Assembly (NCBI GenBank): GCA_030062745.1 | Contig: CP099847.1 | Location: 25,468,923 to 25,532,922, forward strand | Length of the DNA: 64,000 nt | Direction: 5' to 3' | From: Capitulum mitella | Taxonomy: Eukaryota > Arthropoda > Thecostraca > Pollicipedomorpha > Pollicipedidae | In this document: in pieces, positions 21,485 through 33,439 of the stretch | Layout of the letters: each line of letters opens with the position of its first letter | Numbering within the stretch: the stretch's first letter is position 1 | Made by a program: the position numbers and the translations under genes | Notes under the pieces: generated by a model | The model's database searches: none | What the model was told of the DNA's origin: nothing | The model's input: the letters and a program-made list of their open reading frames with translations, nothing else

Positions 21485-24400
21485 ATGGCAAACCTTTCAG
21501 AAATTGTGAATTTGAATGTTGGTGGAGTCAGGTGAGTAAAATTCCATGTTTATATTATTTGATTGAGAGCAAAGGCAGGATCCAGAAACAAACTGCTATT
21601 TGAGAGCCTTCAGTTATGACAAAATACTGCAACATGAACCAACAACATGGTTTGACAACTCATGCTCCTTATCTTAATGGCATCTGCATCCCATGGGTGT
21701 ATTTTAATCACAGTTTTGATCAGAAATTATCCATAATATTGGTGTCTCTGGTTTTCTGTGAGGAATATCTATGATGCTCATCCAGCTTCAGGAATATTCA
21801 GTTTTCCTCACAGAAATGAGAAACACTAAACATTGGCCACCTTGATGTACTTGTCCTGACTTATCCCTTATGCTGGTTGGCAAAAGCCCTTTTGTAAAAG
21901 TTGTTTCCCCCTGTATCTTGTTTAAGTCAAGTCTGCAGATCCCCTGTAGTGTAGACACTATTAATAGATCCGTCTTTTTCACAGTCATGCAAATATATAG
22001 CAACAGATGCTGCTCAGCTCTCTGTATAGGCTCAAGTCCAGCATCATGCTTGTATTTTCAGAGCTAAAGAACCAAATGATAAATGCTAACTCTGAATGCT
22101 GTCATGACTGTTAGAAACATATTAGTGCTAAAGGAAGATAATAAAAGTACATTATCAGCATTTGGGTGGTCTTCTTTGCTCTGAGGAAGACTGCTACTTG
22201 TCATTGGTCAGTACATCTGCTGGGCTCCTTTGAGTGGTAACTCTTGCATATAGGGCGCTCCAGGACAGTAATGCCAGCTTGCAGTTTGACTTTGCCTTGA
22301 TGGTTTGGGGGCTTTTTTTAGGACGAAATGTCGGCATGTTTCCATCCAGCTGCGTGGCACATCAGTGGCGTGATTCGGTCCCGGGATGTTTTGACTGACG
22401 GCAGAGCCGGGCGTCTCGGTGACGCCGGGCCGCCCGGTCCGCCCGGCGGACGCCCTGGTGACGCGCGGCCCGGCCCGGCCCGGCAGGTTCTCCACCTCCA
22501 GGCAGACGCTCACCTGGATCCAGGACACGTTCTTCACGGCCATGCTGAGCGGGCGCATCTCCAGCATGCGGGACGAGACGGGCGCCATCTTCATCGACCG
22601 CGACCCCAAGCTGTTCCGCGTCATCCTCAACTACCTGCGCACCAGGGACATCGACCTCAGGTGGGGAACCGGACTGCTTTGGCCGGGGCCGAATCGGTAA
22701 ACAACTGCGTTTCCGTCATTGGAATCGTCTTGTATGTCGGAACTGTTTCTGTTGCTTTGAATCACTGTGCATCTGAGCAATCCTCGAAGTACTAGACGTT
22801 CATGCGTCTGTCATTTTCGAGTAACTGTTACGGATTGGTCCTTCCCAGACCAAAATACATCAAAAGAGAGAAGCAAGTCCTGCAGGCTGTATTAATAATG
22901 TTAAGCTTCGTGGTCATTGTATCGATTGTCCGTGATAGTGAAATAGTTTATCTTCGTGATGATCGTAACCGAGCTTGGTGATGTCGGCTGCGGCTCCTCG
23001 AGTTTTCATGGTTGACCAACACCCCCGCGTTTCGTGCCCATCTGTAACCCCGTCCCGATTCAGGCCCATACCGCCGTTCTTGGTGCGCTGACCTGTACCA
23101 CGACCCGCGGTCATGGTCTGTACTGTCGTCTCCCAGTACCGTCCCCTGCGCTGACCCGACCTGCCGCCGCCTGCTGCTGACCCTTGCCACCGTCCCGCCG
23201 TCAGCTGTCTGGAGCTGGACGCCCTGCGACACGAGGCCGAGTTTTACGGCCTGCAGCCGCTGGTGGGCCGTCTGACGCTGTGTCAGGACCTGGCGGCGCC
23301 CACCTGCGGCGGCGTGCTCTTCCACGGCCTACTGCCGCCCGCCGGTCAGTACAGGGGGACCCGGCCGCTGGTCAGTACAGAGGGACCCGGCCACTGGTCA
23401 GTACAGAGGGACCCGGTCACCATTCAGTACAGGGGGACCGGTCGCCGGTCAGTACAGGGGGACCGGTCGCCGGTCAGTACAGAGGGACCTGGCCGTCGGC
23501 CAGTACAGGGGGACCCGGTCACCATTCAGTACAGGGGGACCGGCCGCGGGTCAGTACAGAGGGACCCGGCCGCCGGTCAGTACAGAGGGACCCGGCCGCC
23601 GGTCAGTGCAGGGGGACCCGGCCACTGGTCAGTACAGAGGGACCTGGCCGTCGGCCAGTGCAGGGGGACCCGGCCACTGGTCAGTAAAGGGGGACCCGGC
23701 CTCCGGTCAGTACAGGGGGACCCGGCCTCCGGTCAGTACAGAGGGACCCGGCCGCCGGTCAGTGCAGGGGGACCCGGCCACTGGTCAGTACAGAGGGACC
23801 CGGCCACTGGTCAGTACAGGGGGACCCGGCCTCCAGTTAGTACGGGGACTCCGTAATGACCGGAGAGTGCCGAGGAGACCGAGGTTAGGTGGGGACGCTG
23901 TGTCGTGGGAAATCGAACAGGGGATCTGCCTCCGTTGGGAGTGTGTGAGACCTGCGTTAAATATTTGAGATGATTTGGGTAGCGTGGTCAGACATTGTCG
24001 TGCTTTGTCGTCAGACGTTGTGTTTCCGCGATGTGAACACAAACATGAAAGTTACTGCTGCAAATAATTGACTCGGCAACCAAAATCGGCAGTTGTAATT
24101 TGTTATGTGTGGCACTCGCCTTACGTTCGGGCCGCCGTCATTGCGGTTACGACGGCAGTCGTCGCTACCCTGGTAACTTCGTGTTTTTCTGTCCTTCCGA
24201 CAGTACCTCCGCCGTCGCCGCACCAGCCGGAGCAGCCGGAGGCGGCAGCCAGGCCCGGCTCCATCATGCGTCTTCCAGAAACACCGCGGGGACACTCCAG
24301 GCAGTCGTCCGCCGACCTCAGGTCAGTAACTCGGGTCAGATCCCGCGGGGCCATTCCCAGCAGTCGTCTGCCGACCTCAGGTCAGTAACTCGGGTCAGAT

Positions 24401-27050
24401 CCCGCGGGGCCATTCCCAGCAGTCGTCTGCCGACCTCAGGTCAGTAACTCAGGTCAGACTCCGGGGACACCCCAGCTGGTATCCGTTGACCCCAGGTCAG
24501 TAACTCAGGTCAGACTCCGGGGACACTCCAGCTGGTATCCGTTGACCCCAGGTCAGTAACTCAGGTCAGGTCCCCGGGGATTCTCCAGCTGGTGTCCGCC
24601 GACCTCAGGTCAGTACCTTAGGCGAGGTTCCGCGGAGCCACTCTCGACAGTCTTCCGCCGACCTCAGGTCAGTACCTCAGGACAGGTGCGCAGGGCACAG
24701 CATGATGTCGAGTCTTTCTGGAAAGTCGCTGATTTCAAAGTCACGTCATTTCATGGAGCGACTGAACCGTGGCAGGGTGCTCGCTTAACGCGGGCTTGAC
24801 TGCTGCCCATGAAGCCATTGTCTTCCCCGCCGGCCGTCACCCGCACGCCGTCTGGGAATGACAAGAAGTCTAGTAACGGCCGCCGCTGCGCCAGGTTCGG
24901 GTGCGGCCTGGCGGCGACATTACCTTGTGTACCCCTCCACTGACTGTCGCCGCTGCGCCAGGTTCGTGTCCGGCCTGACGGCGACATTACCTTATGTACC
25001 CTTCCACTGACTGCCGCCGCTGCGCCAGGTTCGTGTCCGGCCTGGCGGCGCGGCCGGCGGCGGCGCTGCCGCGGCCCGGCCACTCCCGGGGCGGCTCGCT
25101 CGACCTGCGCCACTCGCACTCGCGCAGCTCGTCGGCCGACCTGAACCGGCTGCTGCGCGCCGAGCTGGGGCCGCTGCTGGCGCCGCCCGTCAGCGGCTGG
25201 CCCGAGCCGGCCGGCGTCCGGATCGTGCGCGGCCACCACAACTGGCTGGTGGCCGCCTACGCCCACCACGTCTCCTGCTACAGGTAACCGGTCTACAGGG
25301 CGGTCACGGCGAGGGGTCGCCCCCCAGAGTACTTGCTTCGGCCGGCTGGGTTCGGCATGGAATCGGTGATTGGGTGGCTGCTGAGGACGGAGCGTTTTTA
25401 ATTTGTCATGTGTGTGAGAAAGACTTTCGTATGGTGGGTATTCTTGTGTGATTTGTTTTGCGTCATTACTTCGGAAAGCGTTGTGCGCACTTTCATGTGG
25501 GCACTTAGGTCTCGCATAACCACGTCTCGCAGAACCGCACATCACGGCGAATTGTACTTGTCTTTGGAAAATATTCCGGGAAGTCACGCTACCGTCCGCA
25601 CACTTTTTCACGTCCACCACTGACTCATGATTATCACGTCTGTTGGTGCCAATTGTAGGTCAGGCCCTCCCCTAAGCTCGTGTGTTGTCCGGCTGTTGGC
25701 GTGCCGGGCGACGTGCTGACCAGTCCAGACTTAGACCCGCCTCCGTCGTCTCCCGCGCCGTTAACGCCGCGCCTGTGCCGGCCGCGCAGGATGAAGGACT
25801 CGACCGGGTGGCACCTGTTTTACACGTCGCCGCACGTGGCGGCCACCATCGACCGGGTGGCCATCAACGCCAAGGTGGGGCCGAGCGGCTCCGTGGCGGA
25901 CGTCAGCACCAAGATGCTGGGCATCAGCTGCGGGCCGACCGTCCACCTCTGGGGCATCTCCGAGGACGGCTCGAAGTCGGACGTCGGTCAGTCCGGTCAC
26001 CAGGGGGCGGGCTGTCGACCGGGCTGAAGTGGGGCTTGGCAGCAGTGGAGTGTTTTGCTGATGCTTGTCTGTAGGAGTCGGATATTGGCTGGATAGTGGG
26101 AGCAGGGCGCCTCGCTCGCTCACTTTGGAGGCTTTTTGGTGGTCGACGTTAACGGGTGCTGATAGTCGGCAAACACGTGTTGGAAATATTTCCGACCTTA
26201 GCTCTGTAACCCAAAGTAACCTTTTTGGTTCCCATCGAAAGACGTGCCTCTGCGATCGGTATGACTCGCGTCCTCCATTTCTGCACGTCTCTGCCGTCCT
26301 ATCGTGTGCGCCGCAGTCGGCCGCCGGCGGGCTCCCACAGCTCGGGCGTGCCCTCTGCGCCGCCGTCCGCCCTGACACGGCCGCCGCCCGTCCCCAGGCC
26401 AGTTCAACCTGGGCGTGCCGGTGGAGCACCTGTTCTTCATCGGGCCGCAGCTGGTCGGCCTGTCGTCGGTGGGCAGGATCGGCGTCTGGCACGCCATGTC
26501 GCACCACTGGCAGACGCAGGAGGTCGGCCACATCTCCAGCTTCGACCGCGCCGGCAGCTTCCTCCTGCTGGGCGGCACCAACGGCTCCATCTACTACATC
26601 GGTCAGTGCGGCGCCGCGCCACCCGGCCTTCGTCCCAGCCGGCGCACGGCCCGCCCTGTAGCCTGCTCTGGCTCGCATTTCTCATTGTTAAAAAGGTTCG
26701 AACGTTAAGTGTCAGATTCAAGAGCTTTTGTCGTCGAAAAAGGATGATTGTAACTGCGTGTCGTGAAATCATAGGAACGACTAAGAAATACGCAACATAT
26801 TGTAGTCCCGTTGCAGCTGTCGGTCGGAAGACGATGTCCTATGGTTATTTTACCTTTTTATCTCCAGGAGAGGTTACTGCAGCATTGAGTATCCGCTTGT
26901 GCTAAATATTTATGTAATCCTTTTCACCGACAGATATGCAAAAGTTCCCGTTGCGAATGAAAGATAACGACCTTCTGGTGACCGAACTTTACCACGATGC
27001 CAGTAACGACCCGATCACGGCCATCAGTGTGTACCTGACCCCCAAAACAA
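21485..27050 (+). CDS. SHKBP1/KCTD3: KCTD3/SHKBP1-type BTB-WD40 protein, N-terminal eight exons only
   Basis: BTB/T1 plus WD40 protein. In vertebrates SHKBP1 affects EGFR/Cbl-CIN85 turnover and KCTD3 regulates HCN3 channels. Exons: 21485-21531, 22487-22660, 23205-23344, 24204-24321, 25029-25283, 25790-25986, 26398-26601, 26934-27050. Phases join throughout to about 417 residues, ending in an open phase-1 donor (A-GTAAGT). The T1 fold starts at [17 protein letters not shown], followed by [20 protein letters not shown] and [10 protein letters not shown] Ser/Arg-rich linker follows. The WD40 part includes [50 protein letters not shown] and [18 protein letters not shown], and ends at VYLTPKT. Family members have roughly 300 more residues, starting with a GNWxEIAYGTSSG block. 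No such exon is seen up to the array at 29.2 kb or within it. The start is the only ATG in frame just before the T1 motif. Confidence 0.9.
23340..23845 (+). repeat. 26-bp minisatellite seeded on the exon 3 splice donor
   Basis: Exon 3 ends CCGCCG followed by GTCAGTACAG (boundary 23344/23345). The intron then has about 20 tandem units of 25-27 bp, each with a (G/T)TCAGTACAG(A/G)GGGACC core and most preceded by CCG or CTG, so most units re-create a GGTCAGT donor. CAGT positions run from about 23346 to 23836. As 26 is not a multiple of 3, the two long frames through it are artefacts. The repeats are too short, with no spacers, to be CRISPR. Confidence 0.85.
24290..24690 (+). repeat. 56-59-bp tandem repeat of the exon 4 exon/intron boundary
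   Basis: Exon 4 ends GTCGTCCGCCGACCTCAG followed by GTCAGTAAC (boundary 24321/24322). The same junction recurs with boundaries near 24380, 24439, 24495, 24551, 24608 and 24667, giving seven copies at 56-59 bp spacing. Each unit contains the last ~25 bases of the exon and ~30 bases of intron. Only the first is preceded by the rest of the exon. Confidence 0.85.
24850..25050 (+). repeat. 67-bp tandem repeat of the exon 5 acceptor
   Basis: The acceptor of exon 5 reads CGCCGCTGCGCCAG-GTTCGTGTC (boundary 25028/25029). The same boundary occurs 67 and 134 bp upstream (AG at 24960-24961 and 24893-24894), including about 25 bp of exon sequence (CCGGCCTGxCGGCG). The third copy is used, because it alone continues into the open WD40 exon. 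Confidence 0.8.
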
Positions 27051-29159
27051 GTAAGTCGGACATTCCATTTTTTATTATTAACCTGTCACTGATTGAGGGG
27101 CAGATGTTGCCCGGTGCAAGATATTCGAGATGACGAAGCCAACGATGGCACGAAGTTAAAACTCACTACGTTTGTTACATCAGCTCGTCATTCATTGGTA
27201 TGATAATTTTCAATAACGTCATTCAAGCTCATGTCATAATGGCGTCACAAAGATGACTATGTTTACGATTATTCCCCATTTTACTTCAATTCGTACGTTC
27301 TTTGCTTACGCACATGAACTGCAAAACGGATAGCATGGTGCGATACGTGTCAGTATGTCACGAGAGGTCAGCATATAACACCGTTGACCTCATCCCAGAT
27401 TGTCATAGGTCAGACATTTATCTTAGCGACTTTTCAAACATACCGTCAATGGACGCGAGAATACGTCGAGTCTGTTACGTTATTCACAGGCATTTGAGAG
27501 TGGTGTGGTAGTTGTTCGAGTGTGCATAATATAGGGCTTTCGATTGACGTTCGATATCATTCCAATAGTCCCTGAGATAAGCACTGTATGTGTAGATCTC
27601 ATTTGACCTTGTCATGTAGCCTGAGTCTAAAGTCGATATTGTCATTGTTAATGTGCATAGTATGTTTGAAGTATCCGAAATGTTTTTGGTAAGGTATGAA
27701 TAACATGTCACGGCATGTTACCCCGGCGGTCATTAAAAAAAAAATGTCCGACCTTAAATTCTTATGCTTCCTGATGTAGCGTGATACAGGCTAGCGGTTG
27801 GCGTCTGAGTCATTCAGAGCCGTCCAGTAGATCAAGAGATAGCGGGAAGGAGTGAATGTTTGAGGCGGGAGGGAGGAGGGTGCACTCATCATTGCCGGAA
27901 GTGAGAAATCTGGAGTGGGAGTTGTGGACTTTCGAAGTAATACGCGCACGATCTCCGTGCTTGTATTGAACAGTGTTGAATTATCGCATCATTAAGTGAG
28001 AAATGCTGCTTTGTCGATTGTCATGTAACCATAACGATTGTAAGGTGTAAGAAAAGGAGACATATCTCCATAGTTTCGCATGTTGAAGGATTCACTTTTA
28101 TCGTGTCATCTGGGCGCAGTTGACATGAATGGGCACTAAATGGATGCACATTTAGGAAGGAAGAATGGATCGACGCTTAAGGTAAAGTGGCAGTGAAGTG
28201 GATATCCGACGGATAGATTCGCATTGGCCTCTGAGAACACGACTGAGTCATATTCGCACGGCTTGTCTTTGCTCAAAGGAAATGCTCCTTAAACAGCGTT
28301 GGTTTTGAACTGAGGCATACAAGTAGTCTTAGGTCTTTCTTCTTATATGCATGATGTCTTAAAGCTCTATACCGGATTTTAACGTCATTGCCGCGGATTT
28401 TCCGCGTGTCCAGTTCACCTCTGCACTATTGTCAGCTGTTACGTGACGCCGTGGGTAGGCGCAAGCCAGTGCACATATGCAGAAGACTCGTGATGCGTGA
28501 TATCAACCGAGGGCGGTAAATGTAGTTTTCGATGGGTTGCATTTTTGCGCTTATGCGCATCTCTGAAAAATGATTGGTGAAAAGATGATCAGCGACATAG
28601 TTTAGATCGGGCGGATCCATTTACCAAAATGCAGCAAAAATGTAAGATTCTCTTTAAATGTTACGAATGAATGGAGTAAACAGACAGACATCGCCAGATA
28701 TTATACACTCAGAAGCCTTTGCAATGCGTATTGGCTACACAAAGATGACTTGGGTAGGATCACCAACCACGTGCATAGGTGGAATACCCCCACCCCCCAC
28801 ACACATTTGCGTAGTGCCTGTCAGCACCCAAAGTAGCTTGTTCTGGTTTACCTTAATATGAGTACCAATGGACCTCTCTGGATAGTGGCCCGTTCGTGCT
28901 GTGTGCCGCGTGGTCTGAAACACGGCTTCACTACTGCGGTCCGTCTACGGTGGGAAAACAAGCGTCTTTCGTGGGGAGGAGGGCGACCAGCAGTGCGCTA
29001 CCGGCACCCGGAACGTTGTCACGAACTATTTCAAAACAGCGACCCTGTTAGTGGTACGTCCAGTTACATTTATAACACATCCCATTCGCGCATATTTCCA
29101 TACAGAGGCACGCTTAACAGCTTACAGATACTGGAATTCTTGGTTAACGTAGAAAGACC
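27051..29159. other. No exon recognised between the BTB-WD40 gene and the cuticle array
   Basis: Moderately AT-rich DNA following the exon 8 donor. No further WD40 exon of the plus-strand gene and no homology to the array units were found. Short frames on both strands look accidental. Confidence 0.5.
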
Positions 29160-29253
29160 TAACAAGAGTATACGCACCCACGTGTGCGCGCGTGCCATAC
29201 ACAGCCAAATGTACGGCACGATATACGAGCATAACGGATTAATTCGTATCCCT

Positions 29254-29302
<49 letters not shown>
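29254..29302. repeat. (TA)n microsatellite
   Basis: About 48 bp of nearly pure TA dinucleotides in the partial first spacer. In other units the same place holds a shorter TATATA followed by a T-run. The plus-strand frame that crosses it is chance. Confidence 0.85.
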
Positions 29303-29304
<2 letters not shown>

Positions 29305-29370
29305 GTATGTATAAAGCCTAAACCGAGCTTGTTACCAGCCCCTAACCGCGCCACGCCCGAGGCGCCAAAG

Positions 29371-29381
29371 CAGATGGCGCT
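29371..29381 (+). promoter_or_regulatory. CTCF-core-like site, spacer 0
   Basis: CAGATGGCGCT, the first of eight copies, one per array spacer. It resembles the animal CTCF core. Sequence similarity only. Confidence 0.3.
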
Positions 29382-30313
29382 GGAGAAGCTTTATGTGACG
29401 TGTAACGCTAAGACACGGTCGCCCCGTAACTGGCCGGCCGTTGGGATCTTGTGCGTAGATGTAGCCGTTCTGAGGCGGTTGATATGTGTGTATTTGGAAA
29501 ATAAGGATAACAGGACGCGAATAATTACATGGTTTGCAGGGTTTACAAACAAGTATGACAGGGAGTCTAAGAAAAATGCATTCGCTGAGTCTGTTAATTT
29601 GAAAGTTTTGGCTGCATAGCCCTTTGGAATAGGCCAGGAGTTTTGCAGTCGAAAGAAAACCTTATTATCCGGACCTCGTTTAATTTCACTGCTTAGACAG
29701 CAGTAATTCAGAGAGTGAAAAGTCACGTAGTCACAATCAGTTCAAACAAACAAGAGAAGATATGTCGTCCTTCGATTAGTACCCAATCCTACCGTTAATT
29801 CTCATGTTCCAACAAGAGTTCTTGATTCATGGATTTTGCTCATTGACAGTTAAATCTTAGGGGTATTCTCTCATCTGAATTGAGCGTTTTCCAAACACGT
29901 TCATTTACGGAGCCCGTAATATGTTTTGAACCCCCTGATTCCGCTGTCTCAAAGCAATCTTGCGAGTATTTTCTGTGAACCGTATTTAGCTGTCGAATTA
30001 CTGTGGAACTATAACCACGTTTTCATTTTGACAGAAAGCCGTTCTAAAGATCAAGGAGAGCATTATGGTCATACGGTTTTCTTTTCCATTGATGAGTTTA
30101 TTGTTTACAGGGGCAAAAGAGCAGTTGCTAACCTTGTATTTTGTTGAACTGAGGGACATCGCACGATAAATACTGCTGACATTGTCAGTCTTGACTCGCA
30201 CGTAATAAATACACGTCGCATGGCCTCGTACACGGTCTGGTCTGCGAGGGAGTCTCCGTTGGTCAGGTGTCAGCGCAGCCTGCTCCCGGTCAGTCCCCAG
30301 ATGAGAAGGTTTA

Positions 30314-31202
30314 CTACTGGACGGGCCGGTAGGCGTAGACGGGCTCGTAGTCGACAGTGGCCTCCTGGGCGCGCGCCGGCGCGGCGTACGCCGACTGCGT
30401 CTCGACCCGCACCTCCTGCTCGGGCGCCGCCTCGGTGGCCGGCACGTCCGGCGTCGGGTACTCGGTGGGCACGGGCGTCGGCAGCGCGTCGCTCTCGGCG
30501 CGGAAGCCCTGCGCGTCGGCCACGTAGCGCACGCTGACGGGCACGCCCTCGGGCGAGACGTAGCTGAAGGAGCCGACCACGGCGCCGCCGGCGCTCTCCT
30601 CCTGGCGCTCGATGTCGTCCTCGGAGAGGAAGCGGAACGCGAAGCCGCCCTGGTCGTCGCTCTGGCTGGTGTGCTCCAGGATGCGCACGAGTGGCAGCGG
30701 CGTGGCGACGCGCACCTCGGCCGGCGCGCCGTAGCCGTACGTGGCGCGGGGCGCCGAGTCGGCCGCCACGGCCGCCGCCAGCGTGAGCAAGACAAACTAC
30801 GGCAGAACAGGCGGCGTAGATTAGGGGAACACCGGGACTTGGGTCCTTTCTCCGTCGTTTTTAGTTTCGGAGTTTGAGGGAACAAACAGATTAGTAAGTT
30901 TAATAATTATAATAAAGGGTGTTTTTAAAATTCGGTAGTCGTAGCCTTGCAGTAAAATTCTAAATAGCCGCTTGGAATTTTTTTAGAGAACAGTGAAGTA
31001 GAAGTTTAAGGCTTTGCAGGTTGTACCGTCGGAAATGCTCGCGTTCTGTTAACATATTTTTTTATATAAATTGTGTAATGTCCACAGGTCTATCTTTGTC
31101 ATGAGACCCAAAAAACTGAACCAATTTGGAAAGGTGTTTGCCCCTGAGAGGAGTCTGTTCCCCTGCACATCTGTGAATGGCGGAGAGACTTACTATCTTC
31201 AT
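30314..31202 (-). CDS. RR-1-like cuticular protein, copy 1
   Basis: Secreted structural protein of the exoskeleton that binds chitin through a Rebers-Riddiford domain. Exon 1 (31202-31194) encodes only Met-Lys-Ile; exon 2 (30796-30314) encodes the rest, 163 residues in total. Residues 1-15 (MKI then FVLLTLAAAVAA) form the signal peptide, probably cleaved before Asp16. The chitin-binding region spans about 53-111: GGFAFRFLSEDD, GSFSYVSPEGVPVSVRYVAD and the GFRAESDALPTP tail, with the usual aromatic residues F55, F57, F59, F80, Y82, Y94 and F101. The C-terminus is Pro/Glu/Ala-rich and ends near YEPVYAYRPVQ. It is the most divergent intact copy: Ile3, Thr35, Leu39, Gln99 and a TAG acceptor. A TATA box lies about 85 bp upstream of the ATG. 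An AATAAA signal (minus strand, about 30090) lies about 220 bp past the stop. Confidence 0.93.
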
Positions 31203-31343
31203 GGTGTTGGTGCGGTGCGTTTCAGGGGCGGTGCTCGCTGTACGGCTGTGCGGCTGATGTGATGCCCCATCCGTGCCGGCGCCGCGTTATATAGCGGGTA
31301 CCGGGCGCCGGTGACCCTGGACAGGACACGTTTTGGGGTCACC
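31203..31343 (-). promoter_or_regulatory. Promoter of cuticle copy 1 (variant A)
   Basis: TATATAAC at 31293-31286. An inverted pair GGTGACCC / GGGGTCACC lies at 31310-31343, with a variant A spacer that has lost two bases (AGGACACG). Confidence 0.75.
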
Positions 31344-32539
31344 CTGCCTTCCCCAACCGGTGCCGACACTGACCATCACAGCCGGGCCTTGTCCACCTCC
31401 GACACGCCAAGGTCCGCCGCATCTTTGGCCGGGCACCGCACGTGGCACTGCGGAGCTCAGGAGGGCGTCGTAAGATGCTGTGCAGGCACCCTGGGCCAGT
31501 GATTAGTACGAACACTGAGGTGTAGCTGGCATGGAGATCACGGTAATGGCGGATGGTGTAGAATACAGAGCAGGGACAGCACCCCGTGATTAAACAGGCC
31601 ACGTATTTTGGGGGCCGTGGCACTTGCCAAGGTTACGGCGACGGAAATGGCCGAGGGTCACCCTATCCATTATCGTTTCCAGAAAACTATGAAATATTGC
31701 TTTAGGATTCACGGAAGGTTTCTCGACGTTCGTTTGCGACCCCTAGTACCGCTGCACGAATGACGTTTGGCTGCTTTCAGCCCGCAACTTGCTGGTTGGT
31801 AGTGTCAGATTTTTCTCGGCATCAAAATTCCGGAGCCAAATAGTGCAACGCCTAAAATTTTCATTTCGTATCGTAATGTCAGGAAAGGTCAAGGAAGATC
31901 ACGCACCGCCCCATGTAAGATCATCATAGCATTGAAGTAACGGAAATGTTGTGGCAAGTTTTGTCGCAAAGCAAATTTTGAGAGTCCTTTCAGTTTGTAT
32001 AATTGGAAACGAGAGTATTTAGAGACCTTCGTTGAAGGTCTGTGATGTGGATGTGGTTTTATGCGCCATGCTAGGCATGCTTAAAGCTTTTGTGCAATTG
32101 ACGTCTGTGTCCTTTGTACGGCTTTTTTATAGCTTGCATCGTAGAAGGGTAGAGGGCAGTGAAAGGGCTGTAAGCACTGTGACTGTTTGCGGCTAGAGGC
32201 GACTCTAAACTTGTATTGCCATCCAGATTGATGGCATGCTCTGCCCTTTATTGGAGTGATCAGGATGTTTCAGGTCCGTGTGGCCTTATTTCCCCTTTCC
32301 GTTTTACCGAGATCCTTAAACATACAAATGGCATAAAAAAGGGCAAGGGCATACACGTCCACATGTGTGCGCGACATGCGAAGGGAAGTGTACGACACGA
32401 TGTACTTATTCGTCCTTTATATATATTTTTTTAAGAAATTTGGTCCAGTTGTGTTGATGCGGTTACCGTCGGGAGTCGACTTCATGTTAAACTGAGTTTA
32501 TTGCCGGATTCTAAACACGCGACGTCCCGGGCGCAGAAG

Positions 32540-32550
32540 CAGATGGCGCT
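32540..32550 (+). promoter_or_regulatory. CTCF-core-like site, spacer 1
   Basis: CAGATGGCGCT, identical to the copy at 29371, in a well-conserved block about 890 bp downstream of the gene 2 stop codon. Confidence 0.3.
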
Positions 32551-33439
32551 GGAGGACCTTTGTCGTGCCGTGCAACTCCACAACACCGCCGGTGACCGGC
32601 TGACCCTTTCGGTCTCGTGCGTACATGTGTCCCTTCTGGGATATTGGGCTTGTATCTGCATGAAAAAGGCAAAAAAAAGAGCACCAATAATTAGATCGTT
32701 CGCAACACATAACGGCAAGTACGCAACAGAGAACGCAGAAATGCGTTCGCTAGGTCTGCTAATTTGAAGTTTTTGTGGTGCGTAGCCCTTAGGGGTAGGT
32801 CAAGAATTTGGAACTGGAAAGTAATTCAGTGATTCGGAACTCGTTTAATTGCCTTGGTGAGGCATCAGAACTACAGAGAGAAAACTCATACAGACATAAT
32901 CAGATTAAAAAAACGATTCCCGTGCTGTTAATATTGCGCCTAATCCCATCCATGATTCTGGTGCTTCTACAAAGAAGACTTGGCTGGTTTGTACGCACCT
33001 CGACCAAGCTTCTTGCAAACACTTTCTTCCTCGGAGCCCTGACCATCTTTTAAGCAGGAGTATCCCTCTATTTCAACAAACTTTTCCAATTTTTTTTGTA
33101 GAACTTATTTGGTTGCTAATTTGTGCGAAAGCCACACTGCGTTTTTCTTGTGACAGAAAGCTGTTCAAAAAATCGCGGAAAACACGATAATGAAAGGGTC
33201 TTATTTTTTGTATTCTTGAGTGTCTTGTTGACAAAGACGAAAGAATAATTGTTGAACTTGTATTTTGTTGAACTCAGGAACAGCACACGATAAATACACT
33301 GCTGACAATGTCAGTCTTGACTCACACGTAATAACTACACGTCGCATGGCCTTATACCCAGTCCTGGTCTGCGAGGGCGTTTTTCCGTTAATCAGGTGTC
33401 AGCGCAGCCTGCTCTCGGTCAGTCCCCAGGTGAGGTTTA

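Noticed and set aside
23340-23845. CRISPR-like direct repeats
   Set aside because: Units abut without unique spacers, are imperfect, and sit in a eukaryotic intron.
23184-23856. Two long overlapping plus-strand frames with repeated GTRPLVST-like peptides
   Set aside because: They arise from a 26-bp repeat that cycles through all frames and lie in an intron; the upstream exon is explained by the BTB-WD40 gene.
28858-29619. 253-codon plus-strand frame
   Set aside because: It crosses the TA microsatellite and array-spacer sequence; it contains a run of Tyr-Ile from TA repeats and has no family match.
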